Origin: Xanthocytophaga agilis | Lineage (GTDB): Bacteria; Bacteroidota; Bacteroidia; Cytophagales; 172606-1 | DNA: 64,000 nucleotides | Reading direction: 5' to 3' | Assembly: GCF_030068605.1 (NCBI RefSeq) | Contig: NZ_JASJOU010000001.1 | Location: 248,001-312,000, forward strand | Part shown: piece by piece, positions 46,437-56,069 of the stretch | How positions within the stretch are numbered: position 1 is the first letter of the stretch | Layout of the letters: the number at the start of each line of letters is the position of its first letter | Program-made: the position numbers and the translations under genes | The notes under the pieces: model-generated | The model's database searches: none | What the model was told of the DNA's origin: nothing | The model's input: the letters and a program-made list of their open reading frames with translations, nothing else

Positions 46437-47207
46437 TTATAAAACGCCTTCTACACCCAAACCAAACAAGGCAAAGTCGTATTTGACCGGATCATTGGCA
46501 TCAAACTGAGAAAGCTTTTGTGTGAGTTCTACGGCAGTCTGCCAGTCTAGTTGCGGACGTTGAATGAGTTTTAAATGTCTGGCTACACGTTCAACATGTA
46601 CATCACAGGGACAAACCAGTTGAGAAGGTTGTATGCGTTTCCAGATACCAAAGTCAACGCCTTTATCATCTGTTCTGACCATCCAGCGCAAAAACATATT
46701 CAGTCGTTTACAGGCTGATTTTGCAGCAGGAGTAGATATATGTTTACTTGTTCGGGCAGGTGCAAACTCCAGACTGAAAAACAGGTTGCGAAAACCAATC
46801 AATGCTTTTTCTGTAGTTTTGTCCTGATCTGTAATAAAACGGGCAAATGCATCTTCCAATGAATCATGCTGCTGATAAAACTGTCGGAGGAATTCAATAA
46901 AATAGAGTGTATCTGTTGCATTGAAGGTCCGGTGTTTGAATGACAGAAAACGTTTTAGGTCAGTCTCCTGATGATTGCGGATAAATTCATATGGTGTATC
47001 ATCCATTAGACGCATTAACTCCAGACACTTATTGATAATGGTTTTGCGTTGTCCCCAGGCTAATACCGCGGCAAACAAACCTGTAATTTCAATGTCTTGT
47101 TTGGTTGTATAGCGATGGGGAATGCTAATCGGATCATTGGTGATAAACGCAGGTCGGTTATATTCAGCGACCTTCTCATCCAGAAAAGATTGTAAATCAA
47201 CTTGCAA
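46437..47207 (-). CDS. TIGR02757 (DUF2400) family protein
   Basis: 256 residues, soluble, no signal peptide. The conserved family pattern is readable: EITGLFAAVLAWGQRKTIINKC near the start, FKHRTFNATD, LFFSLEFAPARTSKHISTP, SACKRLNMFLRWMVRTDDKGVDFGIW, QLVCPCDVHVERVARHL and YDFALFGLGV at the end. The fold is related to helix-hairpin-helix DNA glycosylases, but the biochemical role is not known. It is common across Bacteroidota. Single gene. Confidence 0.92.
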   Translation of the reverse strand: MQVDLQSFLDEKVAEYNRPAFITNDPISIPHRYTTKQDIEITGLFAAVLAWGQRKTIINKCLELMRLMDDTPYEFIRNHQETDLKRFLSFKHRTFNATDTLYFIEFLRQFYQQHDSLEDAFARFITDQDKTTEKALIGFRNLFFSLEFAPARTSKHISTPAAKSACKRLNMFLRWMVRTDDKGVDFGIWKRIQPSQLVCPCDVHVERVARHLKLIQRPQLDWQTAVELTQKLSQFDANDPVKYDFALFGLGVEGVL

Positions 47208-47310
47208 GGTAAGCTTACAGATAAATGGTTTTTAATCTTCAAAGATAAGCAAAACAAAGCTGGATCTGAGTATAGAGAATTAAATAAGGTAAAACCTTGT
47301 TTTCTCTACA

Positions 47311-47341
47311 TTGGGAGATTCGATAAATACCCGTAATTTCG
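47311..47341 (+). promoter_or_regulatory. Candidate promoter of glnS
   Basis: TTGG at 47311-47314, 19 bp, then TAATTTCG at 47334-47341. The -7 box matches TAnnTTTG at seven of eight positions and the -33 box is a near match. It is about 80 bp before the glnS start. The same TAATTTCG occurs at 53792-53799 before the histidine phosphatase gene. Confidence 0.4.
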
Positions 47342-47422
47342 CACATTGGGAAAAGTCAGCGGTGGTTTTAAAACCAAAAACAATATCTATCAAAACGCAA
47401 AACCTATAGTTCATCCATACAT

Positions 47423-49108
47423 ATGATTGAAGAAAAGAAAGAATCGACGGAGAAGTCGTTGAATTTTATTGAAGTTATTGTTGAAGAAGATATAAAGAGC
47501 CAAAAACATGCTGGTCGGGTGCATACCCGTTTCCCTCCGGAGCCAAACGGCTATTTGCATATTGGGCATGCAAAATCCATTTGTCTGAACTTTGGACTGG
47601 CTGATCGGTATAACGGAAAAACCAATTTGCGTTTTGACGATACTAATCCAGTAACTGAAGAAACAGAATATGTAGAGTCTATTAAGAACGATGTCAGATG
47701 GTTGGGTTTTGAATGGGAAAATGAATTTTATGCTTCTGATTATTTTGATCAGTTATATGAGTATGCTGTAAAGCTGATCCAAAAAGGATTGGCCTATGTA
47801 GATGAGCAGACTTCTGAGCAAATGGCTGCTCAGAAAGGAACACCTACAGAGCCTGGAAAAGAAAGTCCATTCCGGAACCGGTCTGTAGAAGAGAATCTGG
47901 ATTTGTTTCAACGCATGCGCAAAGGAGAGTTTCCGGAAGGAAGCCGGGTATTGCGTGCCAAAGTAGATATGGCATCCCCTAATATGTTGCTACGTGATCC
48001 AATCATTTACCGAATCAAATTTGCCCATCATCACCGTACCGGAGATAAATGGTGTATTTATCCGATGTATGACTTTGCCCATGGACAATCAGATTCTATT
48101 GAGCATATTACACACTCAATCTGTACACTGGAGTTTATACACCATCGCCCACTGTACGACTGGTTTATTGAGAAACTGGAGATATTTCCATCACAACAAA
48201 TTGAATTTGCCCGTTTGAATCTGACCTATACAGTGATGAGCAAGCGGAAACTATTGCAACTGGTAAATGAAAAATTCGTTACCGGATGGGATGATCCCCG
48301 AATGCCAACGATTTCCGGTTTACGCAGACGTGGGTATACACCTGCTTCTGTTCGTGCCTTTGCGGAGAAAATAGGGGTTGCCAAACGTGATAACCTGATT
48401 GATGTATCTCTGTTGGAGTTCTGTGTTCGGGAAGATCTCAATAAGATTGCTACCCGGGTAATGGCGGTGTTAGATCCTTTGAAAGTAATAATTACCAACT
48501 ATCCGGAAGGACAAACAGAAGAGCTACACGCAGAGAATAATCCGGAGGATGCAGAAGCTGGACACCGGACTGTTCCGTTTTCACGAGAATTGTATATCGA
48601 GAAGGAGGATTTCATGGAGAATCCGCCTAAGAAATACTTCCGTTTGTTTCCAGGAGGTATGGTTCGGTTGAAACATGCTTATATCATTCGTTGCGACGAG
48701 GTGATTAAAGATGCCAATGGAGAAGTTACTGAGCTGCATTGTACGTATATTCCAGAAAGCAAAAGTGGTTCAGATACATCCGGAATCAATGTAAAAGGAA
48801 CTTTGCATTGGGTATCAGTGCCTCATGCGGTAGAAGCCGAAGTGCGTTTGTATGATCGGTTGTTTACAGTAGAAGATCTGGCAGCAGAGGAAAGAGACTT
48901 TAAAGAATTAATCAATCCTGATTCTCTGCAGGTGATTGAGAAGGTATATGTAGAACCTTGGTTAAAACAAGCTACTACCAAAGATCACTTCCAGTTTATC
49001 CGAAAAGGATATTTCAATCTGGATACAGATAGCACTTCTGAAAAACTGATCTTTAACCGGACTGTTACGCTGAAAGATACCTGGACAAAGACACAGGACA
49101 AAAAATAG
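47423..49108 (+). CDS. glnS: Glutaminyl-tRNA synthetase
   Basis: 561 residues, the usual length. Class I synthetase motifs: HIGH box in [20 protein letters not shown], and KMSKS-equivalent VMSKRK. Substrate-binding stretches [11 protein letters not shown] and [30 protein letters not shown] are the GlnRS forms, distinct from GltX. The C-terminal half is the two beta-barrel anticodon-binding domain ([30 protein letters not shown]). It charges tRNA-Gln with glutamine in the cytoplasm, so this organism uses direct glutaminylation. It is monocistronic, with a promoter candidate upstream and a strong terminator after. Confidence 0.98.
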   Translation: MIEEKKESTEKSLNFIEVIVEEDIKSQKHAGRVHTRFPPEPNGYLHIGHAKSICLNFGLADRYNGKTNLRFDDTNPVTEETEYVESIKNDVRWLGFEWENEFYASDYFDQLYEYAVKLIQKGLAYVDEQTSEQMAAQKGTPTEPGKESPFRNRSVEENLDLFQRMRKGEFPEGSRVLRAKVDMASPNMLLRDPIIYRIKFAHHHRTGDKWCIYPMYDFAHGQSDSIEHITHSICTLEFIHHRPLYDWFIEKLEIFPSQQIEFARLNLTYTVMSKRKLLQLVNEKFVTGWDDPRMPTISGLRRRGYTPASVRAFAEKIGVAKRDNLIDVSLLEFCVREDLNKIATRVMAVLDPLKVIITNYPEGQTEELHAENNPEDAEAGHRTVPFSRELYIEKEDFMENPPKKYFRLFPGGMVRLKHAYIIRCDEVIKDANGEVTELHCTYIPESKSGSDTSGINVKGTLHWVSVPHAVEAEVRLYDRLFTVEDLAAEERDFKELINPDSLQVIEKVYVEPWLKQATTKDHFQFIRKGYFNLDTDSTSEKLIFNRTVTLKDTWTKTQDKK

Positions 49109-49124
49109 AAGCTTCCCAATAGAT

Positions 49125-49161
49125 AGAAATGCCTGATGGATCCGTTCCATCAGGCATTTCT
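49125..49161 (+). terminator. Terminator after glnS
   Basis: A 16-bp perfect stem (49125-49140/49146-49161, AGAAATGCCTGATGGA) with a 5-nt loop, about 15 bp past the glnS stop. Confidence 0.85.
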
Positions 49162-49295
49162 GCTTTCATATACTTGTGTATGTACTGTTTTGGTTAAAAA
49201 TGTAAAATCTAATCTCTTGAAAATCCGTATCTTAGCTTACCTTTAGCTGATTATTTACCCATACTCAGAATACTGGACAGGTTTGTCCGCTCGTT

Positions 49296-51059
49296 ATGCT
49301 ACAAAGAATCGGAATTCTATTCATTTTTTCTCTATTTATTTCTACCGTTTATAGTCAGAATAAAGCATCCGAAAAAGCTTATAAGAAAGCTATTTCCTAT
49401 TTTAACAAGGGACAGGCCGTTGAAGGCTTCGACTACCTCCAAAAAGCACTGAAGGCTGATTCTACTCATAAAAAAGCTTTGTATGCATTGGGCTACTATC
49501 AGTTTCAGGCCCAAAAATATGATAGTGCGCGTATGGCTTTTGATCGGTTGATTGTGCACTATCCCAAGGATACCAGCTTTTATCACTATAGAGCTCTTAC
49601 CCGTTTATATACAGAAGATTATACAGGAGCAGAAAAAGATTTCCAGCATGTATTATCCATCGATCCTAAAGACGAAACAGCATGGAATGATCTGGGCTAC
49701 CTGTATTATCAGTGGGGAAAAGAAAAAGAAGCCAATGAAGCCCTGGACCGCTCCATTTCTGTTCGACCTAGCCGTAGCGCCTGGTACTATAAAGCTTTGT
49801 TAGCCTATGAGCAGGATGAAAAAGGGAAAGCAAAAGACTATGTGCAAAAGGCATTGGTACTTGATCCAGCCTATCCCAATGCACTACGATTGAATGCTAC
49901 TTTGCTGGCTGAAGATAAGAAATATCCGGAGGCTGTTAAAATCTATGAAGGATTATTACAGGCTGGAGAAATAGAAGATGAAGACTTTTTAGATTGGGGA
50001 ATGATTTATTATCGGCAAAAAAAATACGAAGATGCGCTATACTATTTTGACTTGCCAGACTCTACCGATAATGTCAATCTGTTATATTATAAAGGATTGA
50101 CACAATACCGTCTGAAAAAATATCCGGAAGCACTCACCTCACTGAATCAGGCTACACAGGAACTGGATAGTGAAGCTGAAGAAAATGCACCAATTCTGTA
50201 TGACCTCGCTATTGTAAAATTTCAGGCAGGAAGCCGTAAAGAAGCCGTAGAGGATTTTCTTCATTCTATATATCTGATGCCAGAGATTGCTCAGCAAAGA
50301 AACCAGGTTGGTGATACATTGGAACTTTTAGGGAATGCTGTATTGCTTCTTAACCGATTGTATACTCCAGGACAACTGGATAGTGTACGAATCATGGGTT
50401 ATTATGACAGAGCGGATGCATTAGTAGAAGATGGAGATATCGGGGAAGATGCCTTACATTCCATCAATCAGGCAATAAGTTTGGATACACTTGGTTCAAA
50501 TGCGTATTTCCTTCGTGCCAGGATTTACTATTTTCAGGAGAAATATGCAGAAGCTTTACGAGATATGAATAAAGTATTCCTGTTGAAGAAAAATACCCTA
50601 AAAAGTTACGAACATTATTGGCGGGGTTTGGTTTATAGTGCAATGGATGCTTTTGACAATGCGCTGACAGATTATAATAAGGCTATCCAGCTGGAACCAA
50701 GCGAGTCTACTTATTATGCAGACCGGGCATTGGTTTTGTCAGCAATCGGAGAAAATTCAAGTGCGCTTCAGGATATAAATCAGGCAATGCAATTGGAAAA
50801 GGAGAATGATCATACATATTTAATCCTCATACGAGCTAGTTTGCTGAATGATGAAGGACAATACGAACAAGCTATCAGGGATTGTGATACTGTTATTACG
50901 GCTCAACCTGAGAATGCGCTGGCTTATTGTATGAGAGGGTTTGCGCACAAAGGGCTAAGACAAACCCCCAAGGCCCTGGCTGATTTTACCAAAGCCTTAT
51001 CTCTGGAACCTGACATGGAAGAGGCAAAGGCTGGACTGGAAGATCTGGATGGACAATAA
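49296..51059 (+). CDS. Tetratricopeptide-repeat protein, secreted or periplasmic
   Basis: 587 residues with an N-terminal signal peptide (MLQRIGILFIFSLFISTVYSQ). At least a dozen TPR units run through the whole mature protein, for example AISYFNKGQAVEGFDYLQKA, ALYALGYYQFQAQKYDSA, AWNDLGYLYYQWGKEKEA, HYWRGLVYSAMDAFDNAL and AYCMRGFAHKGLRQTPKAL. TPR arrays bind proteins; no enzymatic domain is present, so it is probably a scaffold in the envelope. Its stop lies 9 bp from the stop of the convergent SGNH gene. Confidence 0.92.
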   Translation: MLQRIGILFIFSLFISTVYSQNKASEKAYKKAISYFNKGQAVEGFDYLQKALKADSTHKKALYALGYYQFQAQKYDSARMAFDRLIVHYPKDTSFYHYRALTRLYTEDYTGAEKDFQHVLSIDPKDETAWNDLGYLYYQWGKEKEANEALDRSISVRPSRSAWYYKALLAYEQDEKGKAKDYVQKALVLDPAYPNALRLNATLLAEDKKYPEAVKIYEGLLQAGEIEDEDFLDWGMIYYRQKKYEDALYYFDLPDSTDNVNLLYYKGLTQYRLKKYPEALTSLNQATQELDSEAEENAPILYDLAIVKFQAGSRKEAVEDFLHSIYLMPEIAQQRNQVGDTLELLGNAVLLLNRLYTPGQLDSVRIMGYYDRADALVEDGDIGEDALHSINQAISLDTLGSNAYFLRARIYYFQEKYAEALRDMNKVFLLKKNTLKSYEHYWRGLVYSAMDAFDNALTDYNKAIQLEPSESTYYADRALVLSAIGENSSALQDINQAMQLEKENDHTYLILIRASLLNDEGQYEQAIRDCDTVITAQPENALAYCMRGFAHKGLRQTPKALADFTKALSLEPDMEEAKAGLEDLDGQ

Positions 51060-51068
51060 GCTATGAAT

Positions 51069-51773
51069 TTATTTCAGCGTAGCATCTAGTTTATCTTTAA
51101 TTGCCTTTGTCCAGATTTTATATCCTTCCCAATTCTGATGCAGTTGATCTTCTGCAAACAAACTGGCATTGGGTTTACCATCGGGACCTAAATAAAGTGA
51201 AGCAGTTTCAATGAAATATGTATTTGGTCTGGATTGGCAAAATTGTTTTGCCATATCATTTACTTTCTGAATTTTCGGCCATTCCGTCCAGCGACTATTG
51301 GTAGGGGTAATTTCTATAAAGTAGATGGGTTTGCCAGGAAACTTATTTCGTATCGTGCGATGAATATACGTAAATAGATTTAGTACCTCTTCAGGTGTTT
51401 TATCTGTTATTTTTCCCGAAATATCATTGGCAACAAAAACAACCACTGCTCTGAACTGATGAGGATACACTATCCGTTTGATATAATACGCAACATCTGA
51501 CATAGTTGAGCCTCCAAATCCACGTTGAATTACCGGATAAGGTGCCATATCCTTTTCTATAGTCTTCCAAAGTCGTATGCTTGAACTTCCGGTAAACAGG
51601 ATAGCATTCTCCAGATATTTTTCAGTTGTGTCCAGTTTCTCGAATTCCTGAATATCTTTTTCCCAGCGAATAGCTGTAAGCTCATACTTTTTTAATGGAG
51701 AAGAACATTGAAAAAGTAGTATACAGATTAGTAAAAGGAAGTAGAAATGTCGCATCATCATATTGGGTTTCAT
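51069..51773 (-). CDS. SGNH/GDSL-family hydrolase, lipoprotein
   Basis: 234 residues. The signal peptide ends in lipobox LLFQC (Cys23). SGNH blocks are visible: ILFTGSSSIRLW (nucleophile Ser), GFGGSTMSDV (oxyanion Gly), VVFVANDI (Asn) and DQLHQNWEGY (Asp-x-x-His). Such enzymes are esterases, often deacetylating sugars or lipids; the substrate is unknown. The start could be any of the Met residues at positions 1, 5, 6 or 7. It lies 31 bp downstream of an alpha/beta hydrolase gene on the same strand, so the two are probably co-transcribed. Confidence 0.9.
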   Translation of the reverse strand: MKPNMMMRHFYFLLLICILLFQCSSPLKKYELTAIRWEKDIQEFEKLDTTEKYLENAILFTGSSSIRLWKTIEKDMAPYPVIQRGFGGSTMSDVAYYIKRIVYPHQFRAVVVFVANDISGKITDKTPEEVLNLFTYIHRTIRNKFPGKPIYFIEITPTNSRWTEWPKIQKVNDMAKQFCQSRPNTYFIETASLYLGPDGKPNASLFAEDQLHQNWEGYKIWTKAIKDKLDATLK

Positions 51774-51804
51774 GTCTTAGTATAAGCAGATTCCATCGAT
51801 CCTA

Positions 51805-52746
51805 TCAGGAGGGTAAGAATGCTTTTATATCCTGAATCCACTCCTTTTTATATTTTTTTAGATAATTGTCATGTCCGGCTAACGGATAGGTTCGCAGTAT
51901 TTTTTGTCCCTGCAAGTTAGCATATATATCATTAATCTCCTGTCTACTCACATTAGCATCTTTTTCTCCATACATAAGTAGAGTAGGGCAATGTATGTTT
52001 TTGGCATATTTCGTTGGATTGTGTCCAAATGCCCAAAACCCATTCTGAATGCCTCCCCAGAATACCAGTAAGCTTGCCATTGGAAAGGGTGGAACATGCA
52101 TATTGTGAAAACGTGCGACTGTAGTCTGATACATTGATCCAAACGGACATTCCAGAATGATTCCTTTAGGCTGTAATGAAAAGTCATAAAAGGCTTTCAT
52201 AATAGCTACTGCACCCATCGAGGTGCCGAACAAATAAATATTTTTCTCACCCTGATTTTGAATGTACTTTACACTTTCATATACATCGGCTGCTTCATCA
52301 AAGCCAATGGTTGTCTGACTACCTGCTGAACCACCGGAGCCTCTGAAGTCTAGTAGAAAGACGCTATAGCCTAACCTCATAAATTCACTGGCTTTGTCAA
52401 GTAGCAGGGATTTAGCTCCGGAATATCCATGAAACAGAAGGACTGTTCCTTTGGATTTTGTTATCTGAATGTACCATCCTTCCAAAGGGACCGTACTTTT
52501 TAGCTGAATAGTCCGATAGTGTAAAGGAGGATGTACCTGGTTTTGAGGTCGTGGGTTATCTACTCCAAAGGCCAGTGCATTGAGTTTTTCTGTAACTGAT
52601 AACTTGCTGGGATCTTTGGTTTTAACAACTGCCCTGTCTGTGAAATGGGTGAATTTATAGGCGTGAATAAAGGCAACCAGATTCATACCTGCAAACACAA
52701 ATAGAATTGCCCAAAAATACTTTTTAGTAGTTTTCCTACGGATCAT
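51805..52746 (-). CDS. Membrane-anchored alpha/beta hydrolase
   Basis: 313 residues with an N-terminal TM anchor (KYFWAILFVFAGMNLVAFIH). The alpha/beta hydrolase fold is shown by LLFHGYSGAKS (oxyanion loop), LLDFRGSGGSAGS, the nucleophile elbow LFGTSMGAVA, LLMYGEKDANVS (acid) and AGHDNYLKKY (catalytic His). It resembles the YqkD/BAAT-like serine hydrolases facing the periplasm. The substrate is unknown. It is followed by the SGNH hydrolase gene and preceded, 35 bp upstream, by a small membrane protein gene; all are on the minus strand. Confidence 0.93.
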   Translation of the reverse strand: MIRRKTTKKYFWAILFVFAGMNLVAFIHAYKFTHFTDRAVVKTKDPSKLSVTEKLNALAFGVDNPRPQNQVHPPLHYRTIQLKSTVPLEGWYIQITKSKGTVLLFHGYSGAKSLLLDKASEFMRLGYSVFLLDFRGSGGSAGSQTTIGFDEAADVYESVKYIQNQGEKNIYLFGTSMGAVAIMKAFYDFSLQPKGIILECPFGSMYQTTVARFHNMHVPPFPMASLLVFWGGIQNGFWAFGHNPTKYAKNIHCPTLLMYGEKDANVSRQEINDIYANLQGQKILRTYPLAGHDNYLKKYKKEWIQDIKAFLPS

Positions 52747-52781
52747 ATAGAACCGATGTCTTTTTGATTATTGTGTTCATA

Positions 52782-53120
52782 CTATTTTGCTGATGCTTTT
52801 TTCCACAGATAGCCCGTCCAGGCAGATAATCCTCCAACCAATCCTCCTATCAAAGCTGTAACTATGAGTAAAAGGGCTGAGTATTTAACGAAAAGCATTT
52901 CGGCGATTTTTGCTGACAAGATACTGTCATTCTGGATATCTGTAATAAAAGCCACGCCTAACCACAGAATAAAGATAGCTGCAAATCCTGCCAGAAAGGA
53001 TTGTCGGGCTGAATTACCTTTCCAGAGTGTAAAGGCAAAAGCAACAGGAGCAATAATCCACCAGGGGAGAAAGAGCTGGAGCAGCAGTGATGCAATCAGA
53101 ATAAGTACAAACAGAATCAT
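52782..53120 (-). CDS. Small integral membrane protein, unknown function
   Basis: 112 residues with about four hydrophobic segments: two close together at the N-terminus (ILFVLILIASLLLQLFLPWW and IIAPVAFAFTLW), one around 48-64 (FAAIFILWLGVAFI) and one around 80-103 (LLLIVTALIGGLVGGLSAW). No family is recognised. It sits first in a minus-strand run with the alpha/beta hydrolase and SGNH genes and could be co-transcribed with them. Confidence 0.7.
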   Translation of the reverse strand: MILFVLILIASLLLQLFLPWWIIAPVAFAFTLWKGNSARQSFLAGFAAIFILWLGVAFITDIQNDSILSAKIAEMLFVKYSALLLIVTALIGGLVGGLSAWTGYLWKKASAK

Positions 53121-53218
53121 GACAGGTTGAGTATAGTGACGCAGATGCTAAAATACAAGCTTCTTCTTGAAGATAAAAGATAATGTATTTACTGCTTTGC
53201 ATAAAGTACAGATAACAT

Positions 53219-53656
53219 TTACTTTTTGTCTTTTATGGCTACCGTTAGTCGACTCACACACACCAGTTGATCTTTTTCATTGGTGATACGAATATCCCAA
53301 ACATGAGTGCTACGTCCAATGTGTATAGGAGTTGTTTTGCCGTACACAAATCCTTCAGATACTGAACGTACGTGGTTGGCATTGATTTCCAGACCTACCG
53401 CATATTGTTTGGTGGTATCCAGACAACAGTTAGCCGCTATGCTTCCCAATGTCTCTGCCAGTACAACAGAAGCACCTCCATGTAACAATCCCAGAGGTTG
53501 ATGAGTCCGAAAGTCAACCGGCATTTTAGCAATGATGTGGTCAGCACCAATCTCTGTAAATTCAATACCCAAATGAGAAGACATGGTTTTTGCTCCCATT
53601 TGATTGAGGAACTCTATAGTAAGCTGAGAGGGAAATAGATTAGAGGGAGACTGCAT
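53219..53656 (-). CDS. PaaI/MenI-type hotdog thioesterase
   Basis: 145 residues, one hotdog domain. The motif RTHQPLGLLHGGASVVLAET contains the HGG and catalytic Glu pattern of the PaaI/YbdB/MenI group, followed by GLEINANHVRSV and the final strand VCVSRLTVAI. Members hydrolyse 1,4-dihydroxy-2-naphthoyl-CoA in menaquinone synthesis (MenI), or aryl or hydroxybenzoyl-type thioesters. menA lies about 5 kb away, so the MenI role is plausible, but this subgroup is hard to separate by eye. Confidence 0.88.
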   Translation of the reverse strand: MQSPSNLFPSQLTIEFLNQMGAKTMSSHLGIEFTEIGADHIIAKMPVDFRTHQPLGLLHGGASVVLAETLGSIAANCCLDTTKQYAVGLEINANHVRSVSEGFVYGKTTPIHIGRSTHVWDIRITNEKDQLVCVSRLTVAIKDKK

Positions 53657-53837
53657 GGTGTATTGGTTTTAATATTTGATAGTCAGTATTTTATGATATG
53701 ATTTATTGAATATTGACAATGCCTGTGAACACAAGTTTACAGACATATTTGTTAGATCTGAACACAATTTTATTTTTTTCAGAAAAAAGTGTAATTTCGC
53801 TGTCAAAATAAGCGAAAAGTAGTACAAAACCAATCCA

Positions 53838-54473
53838 TTGAAAACCAAAGAAATATACTTGATCAGGCACGGTGAAACCGATTATAACCGGAAAGGCATC
53901 GTGCAAGGTAGTGGAGTAGATACTGATTTGAACGATTTAGGCCGTAGCCAGGCTCAGGCGTTTTTTGAGAAATATCAACACATTCCCTTTAAAAAGGTTT
54001 ATACTTCTGTATTAAAGCGTGCCATCCAATCTGTATCCGGATTTCTTTCTTTGGGGCTTCCTCATGAAAAATATGCAGGACTGAATGAGATTTCCTGGGG
54101 CCACCGGGAAGGGCAGCGAATCACTCCGGAAGAAGATGCCTATTATCATTCTGTTTTGGCTGCGTGGGCCGATGGCGAAGACTATCTGCGAATTGATGGA
54201 GGGGAAAGTCCTGCAGATGTACAGGCTCGTCAAAAGCCTGTTATTGATACGATTATTTCCCGTCCTGAAGAAGATGTTATTCTGATATGTATGCATGGCC
54301 GGGCTATGCGTATACTGTTAAGCATGTTAGCTGAAACACCCTTGAAAGACATGGACCAATATGAGCATACTAATCTATGTTTATACAAACTGGAATACGA
54401 TGGTAAAAAATTTTCGATTGTTGCCCATAATGATATTCAGCATTTGCATAAACTGACACATTTAATGCATTAA
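53838..54473 (+). CDS. Histidine phosphatase family (phosphoglycerate-mutase-like) protein
   Basis: 211 residues, starting at TTG 53838; no ATG is available before the catalytic RHG motif. The phospho-His site is LIRHGETDYNRKG (His, with flanking Arg), the second conserved Arg is in YTSVLKRAIQS, the Glu is in LNEISWGHREGQ, and the second catalytic His is in ICMHGRAMR. Family members are broad phosphatases or fructose-2,6-bisphosphatase-like enzymes; the substrate is unknown. A candidate -7 box TAATTTCG lies at 53792-53799. hisF follows 114 bp downstream, but a histidinol-phosphate phosphatase role is not indicated by any motif. Confidence 0.9.
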   Translation: MKTKEIYLIRHGETDYNRKGIVQGSGVDTDLNDLGRSQAQAFFEKYQHIPFKKVYTSVLKRAIQSVSGFLSLGLPHEKYAGLNEISWGHREGQRITPEEDAYYHSVLAAWADGEDYLRIDGGESPADVQARQKPVIDTIISRPEEDVILICMHGRAMRILLSMLAETPLKDMDQYEHTNLCLYKLEYDGKKFSIVAHNDIQHLHKLTHLMH

Positions 54474-54587
54474 TTCTATACAGAGTAAATGGGCAGATGA
54501 ATATATGAGTAAAATGAAAACAATCTTTTGAAAGTTGGATCTGTTATATTTACTCCACTTTTCAGTATTCATCTATTCTTTTTTACT

Positions 54588-55343
54588 TTGCTTACCAAAC
54601 GCATTATTCCCTGTCTTGATATCAAAGATGGTCGCACTGTTAAAGGGACCAACTTTGTCAATCTTCGCGATGCGGGTGATCCCGTAGAGCTTGCCCAACG
54701 TTATGCCCAGGAGGGAGCCGATGAACTGGTATTTCTGGATATTACGGCTACAGTAGATAACCGTAAAACATTAATTGATCTGGTAACTCGGGTAGCTGCT
54801 GTTGTAGATATTCCCTTCACAGTAGGTGGGGGGATTGGCTCTATTGCTGATGTATCAGCTTTATTGCAGGCTGGTGCTGATAAAGTTTCTATTAATTCAG
54901 CTGCTGTTCGTACCCCTAACCTTGTCGATGAACTATCAAGAGAATTTGGAAGCCAATGCATTGTGGTCGCTATTGATACCCGTAATGTAGATGGCGAAGA
55001 GATTGTTCATACACATGGAGGGCGTAAACCTACTGATAAGTCTACCATTCCTTGGGCTAAAGAGGTAGAATCCCGGGGTGCTGGCGAAATTCTACTTACC
55101 TCTATGGATACCGATGGCACCAAAGCCGGATTTGCTTTAGAGGTTACCCGTATCCTTTCCGAAGGCCTTTCCATTCCTGTAATTGCTTCTGGTGGAGCGG
55201 GTACAATGGAACATTTTAAAGATATATTTACTGTGGGAAAAGCAGATGCTGCACTTGCTGCCAGTATCTTTCACTTTCAGGAAATTGAAATCCCTGTTTT
55301 AAAACACTACCTGCAATCTGCAGGAATCACAATGAGACTGTAG
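54588..55343 (+). CDS. hisF: Imidazole glycerol phosphate synthase cyclase subunit
   Basis: 251 residues from the TTG at 54588 (reads L-L-T-K-R-I-I-P), the normal HisF length. The frame stays open upstream to an ATG at 54528, but those 20 residues are hydrophobic and not part of the family. Both catalytic aspartates are at the expected positions: Asp11 in [12 protein letters not shown] and Asp130 in VAIDTRN. The phosphate-binding loops are VGGGIGS and [10 protein letters not shown]. HisF uses ammonia from the glutaminase HisH to make imidazole glycerol phosphate and AICAR. hisIE follows 44 bp later; hisH, hisA and the rest of the pathway are not in this window. Confidence 0.97.
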   Translation: MLTKRIIPCLDIKDGRTVKGTNFVNLRDAGDPVELAQRYAQEGADELVFLDITATVDNRKTLIDLVTRVAAVVDIPFTVGGGIGSIADVSALLQAGADKVSINSAAVRTPNLVDELSREFGSQCIVVAIDTRNVDGEEIVHTHGGRKPTDKSTIPWAKEVESRGAGEILLTSMDTDGTKAGFALEVTRILSEGLSIPVIASGGAGTMEHFKDIFTVGKADAALAASIFHFQEIEIPVLKHYLQSAGITMRL

Positions 55344-55387
55344 GTAGCCTATTTCCAGAATTTATTCAAATCACTGATTTACTTTAT

Positions 55388-55990
55388 ATGACTATAAATT
55401 TTGATAAACAGAATGGATTGGTACCTGTAGTTGTGCAGGATTCTGTGACACAAAAAGTTCTGATGCTGGGATATATGAACCAGGAGGCATACGAAAAAAC
55501 GGTTCAAGAGAAAATAATAACCTTTTTTAGTCGCAGTAAAAACAGGTTATGGACCAAAGGAGAAACATCTGGACATTTTCTGCATGTCAATGAGATCAAA
55601 ATTGACTGTGATCAGGATACTATTCTGATTCGGGCAACTCCTGACGGACCTACCTGTCACACAGGGGCAGACACATGCTTTAATGAGGAAAATAAGCAGA
55701 AGGGCTTATTTCTGAATCACCTTCAATCCATTATCAGGCAGCGTAAAGGAACATCACCTGAAGAATCCTACACTGCCAAGCTGTTTTCCAGAGGAATTAA
55801 TAAAATAGCTCAGAAAGTAGGAGAGGAGGCTGTAGAGATTGTAATTGAGGCGAAGGATGATAATCTGGATCTGTTTAAAAATGAGGCTGCTGATTTGCTA
55901 TTTCATTTTCTGGTATTGCTTGAGGCTAAAAACGTAGATTTGGATGAAGTAGTAGATGTATTGCAGCAAAGACATGCTGCTAAGAAATAA
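55388..55990 (+). CDS. hisIE: Bifunctional phosphoribosyl-AMP cyclohydrolase / phosphoribosyl-ATP pyrophosphatase
   Basis: 200 residues. The HisI domain (1-105) has VLMLGYMNQEAYEKT, FFSRSKNRLWTKGETSG, the metal-binding DCDQDT and the Cys pair in GPTCHTGADTCF. The HisE domain (110-200) has SYTAKLFSRGINKIAQKVGE and AVEIVIEAKDDNLDLFKNEA, then LLFHFLVLLEAKNV. Together they carry out steps 2 and 3 of histidine synthesis. It directly follows hisF and ends at a terminator. Confidence 0.97.
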   Translation: MTINFDKQNGLVPVVVQDSVTQKVLMLGYMNQEAYEKTVQEKIITFFSRSKNRLWTKGETSGHFLHVNEIKIDCDQDTILIRATPDGPTCHTGADTCFNEENKQKGLFLNHLQSIIRQRKGTSPEESYTAKLFSRGINKIAQKVGEEAVEIVIEAKDDNLDLFKNEAADLLFHFLVLLEAKNVDLDEVVDVLQQRHAAKK

Positions 55991-56011
55991 AAGCCTATTT
56001 TATGCATTTTT

Positions 56012-56052
56012 AAAAAAGGCCTTTATGCTTGTAAAGCATGAAGGCCTTTTTT
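56012..56052. terminator. Bidirectional terminator after hisIE
   Basis: A 19-bp stem (56012-56030/56034-56052) with a 3-nt loop and one T-G pair, containing AAGGCC and ending in six T residues. It serves hisIE and the convergent SGNH gene. Confidence 0.85.
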
Positions 56053-56069
56053 GTTTGAAGTGTAGACTT

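Noticed and set aside
53838-54473. Histidinol-phosphate phosphatase assignment because of the neighbouring his genes
   Set aside because: The protein belongs to the histidine-phosphatase (RHG) superfamily and shows no motif of the known HolPase families; proximity alone is weak.
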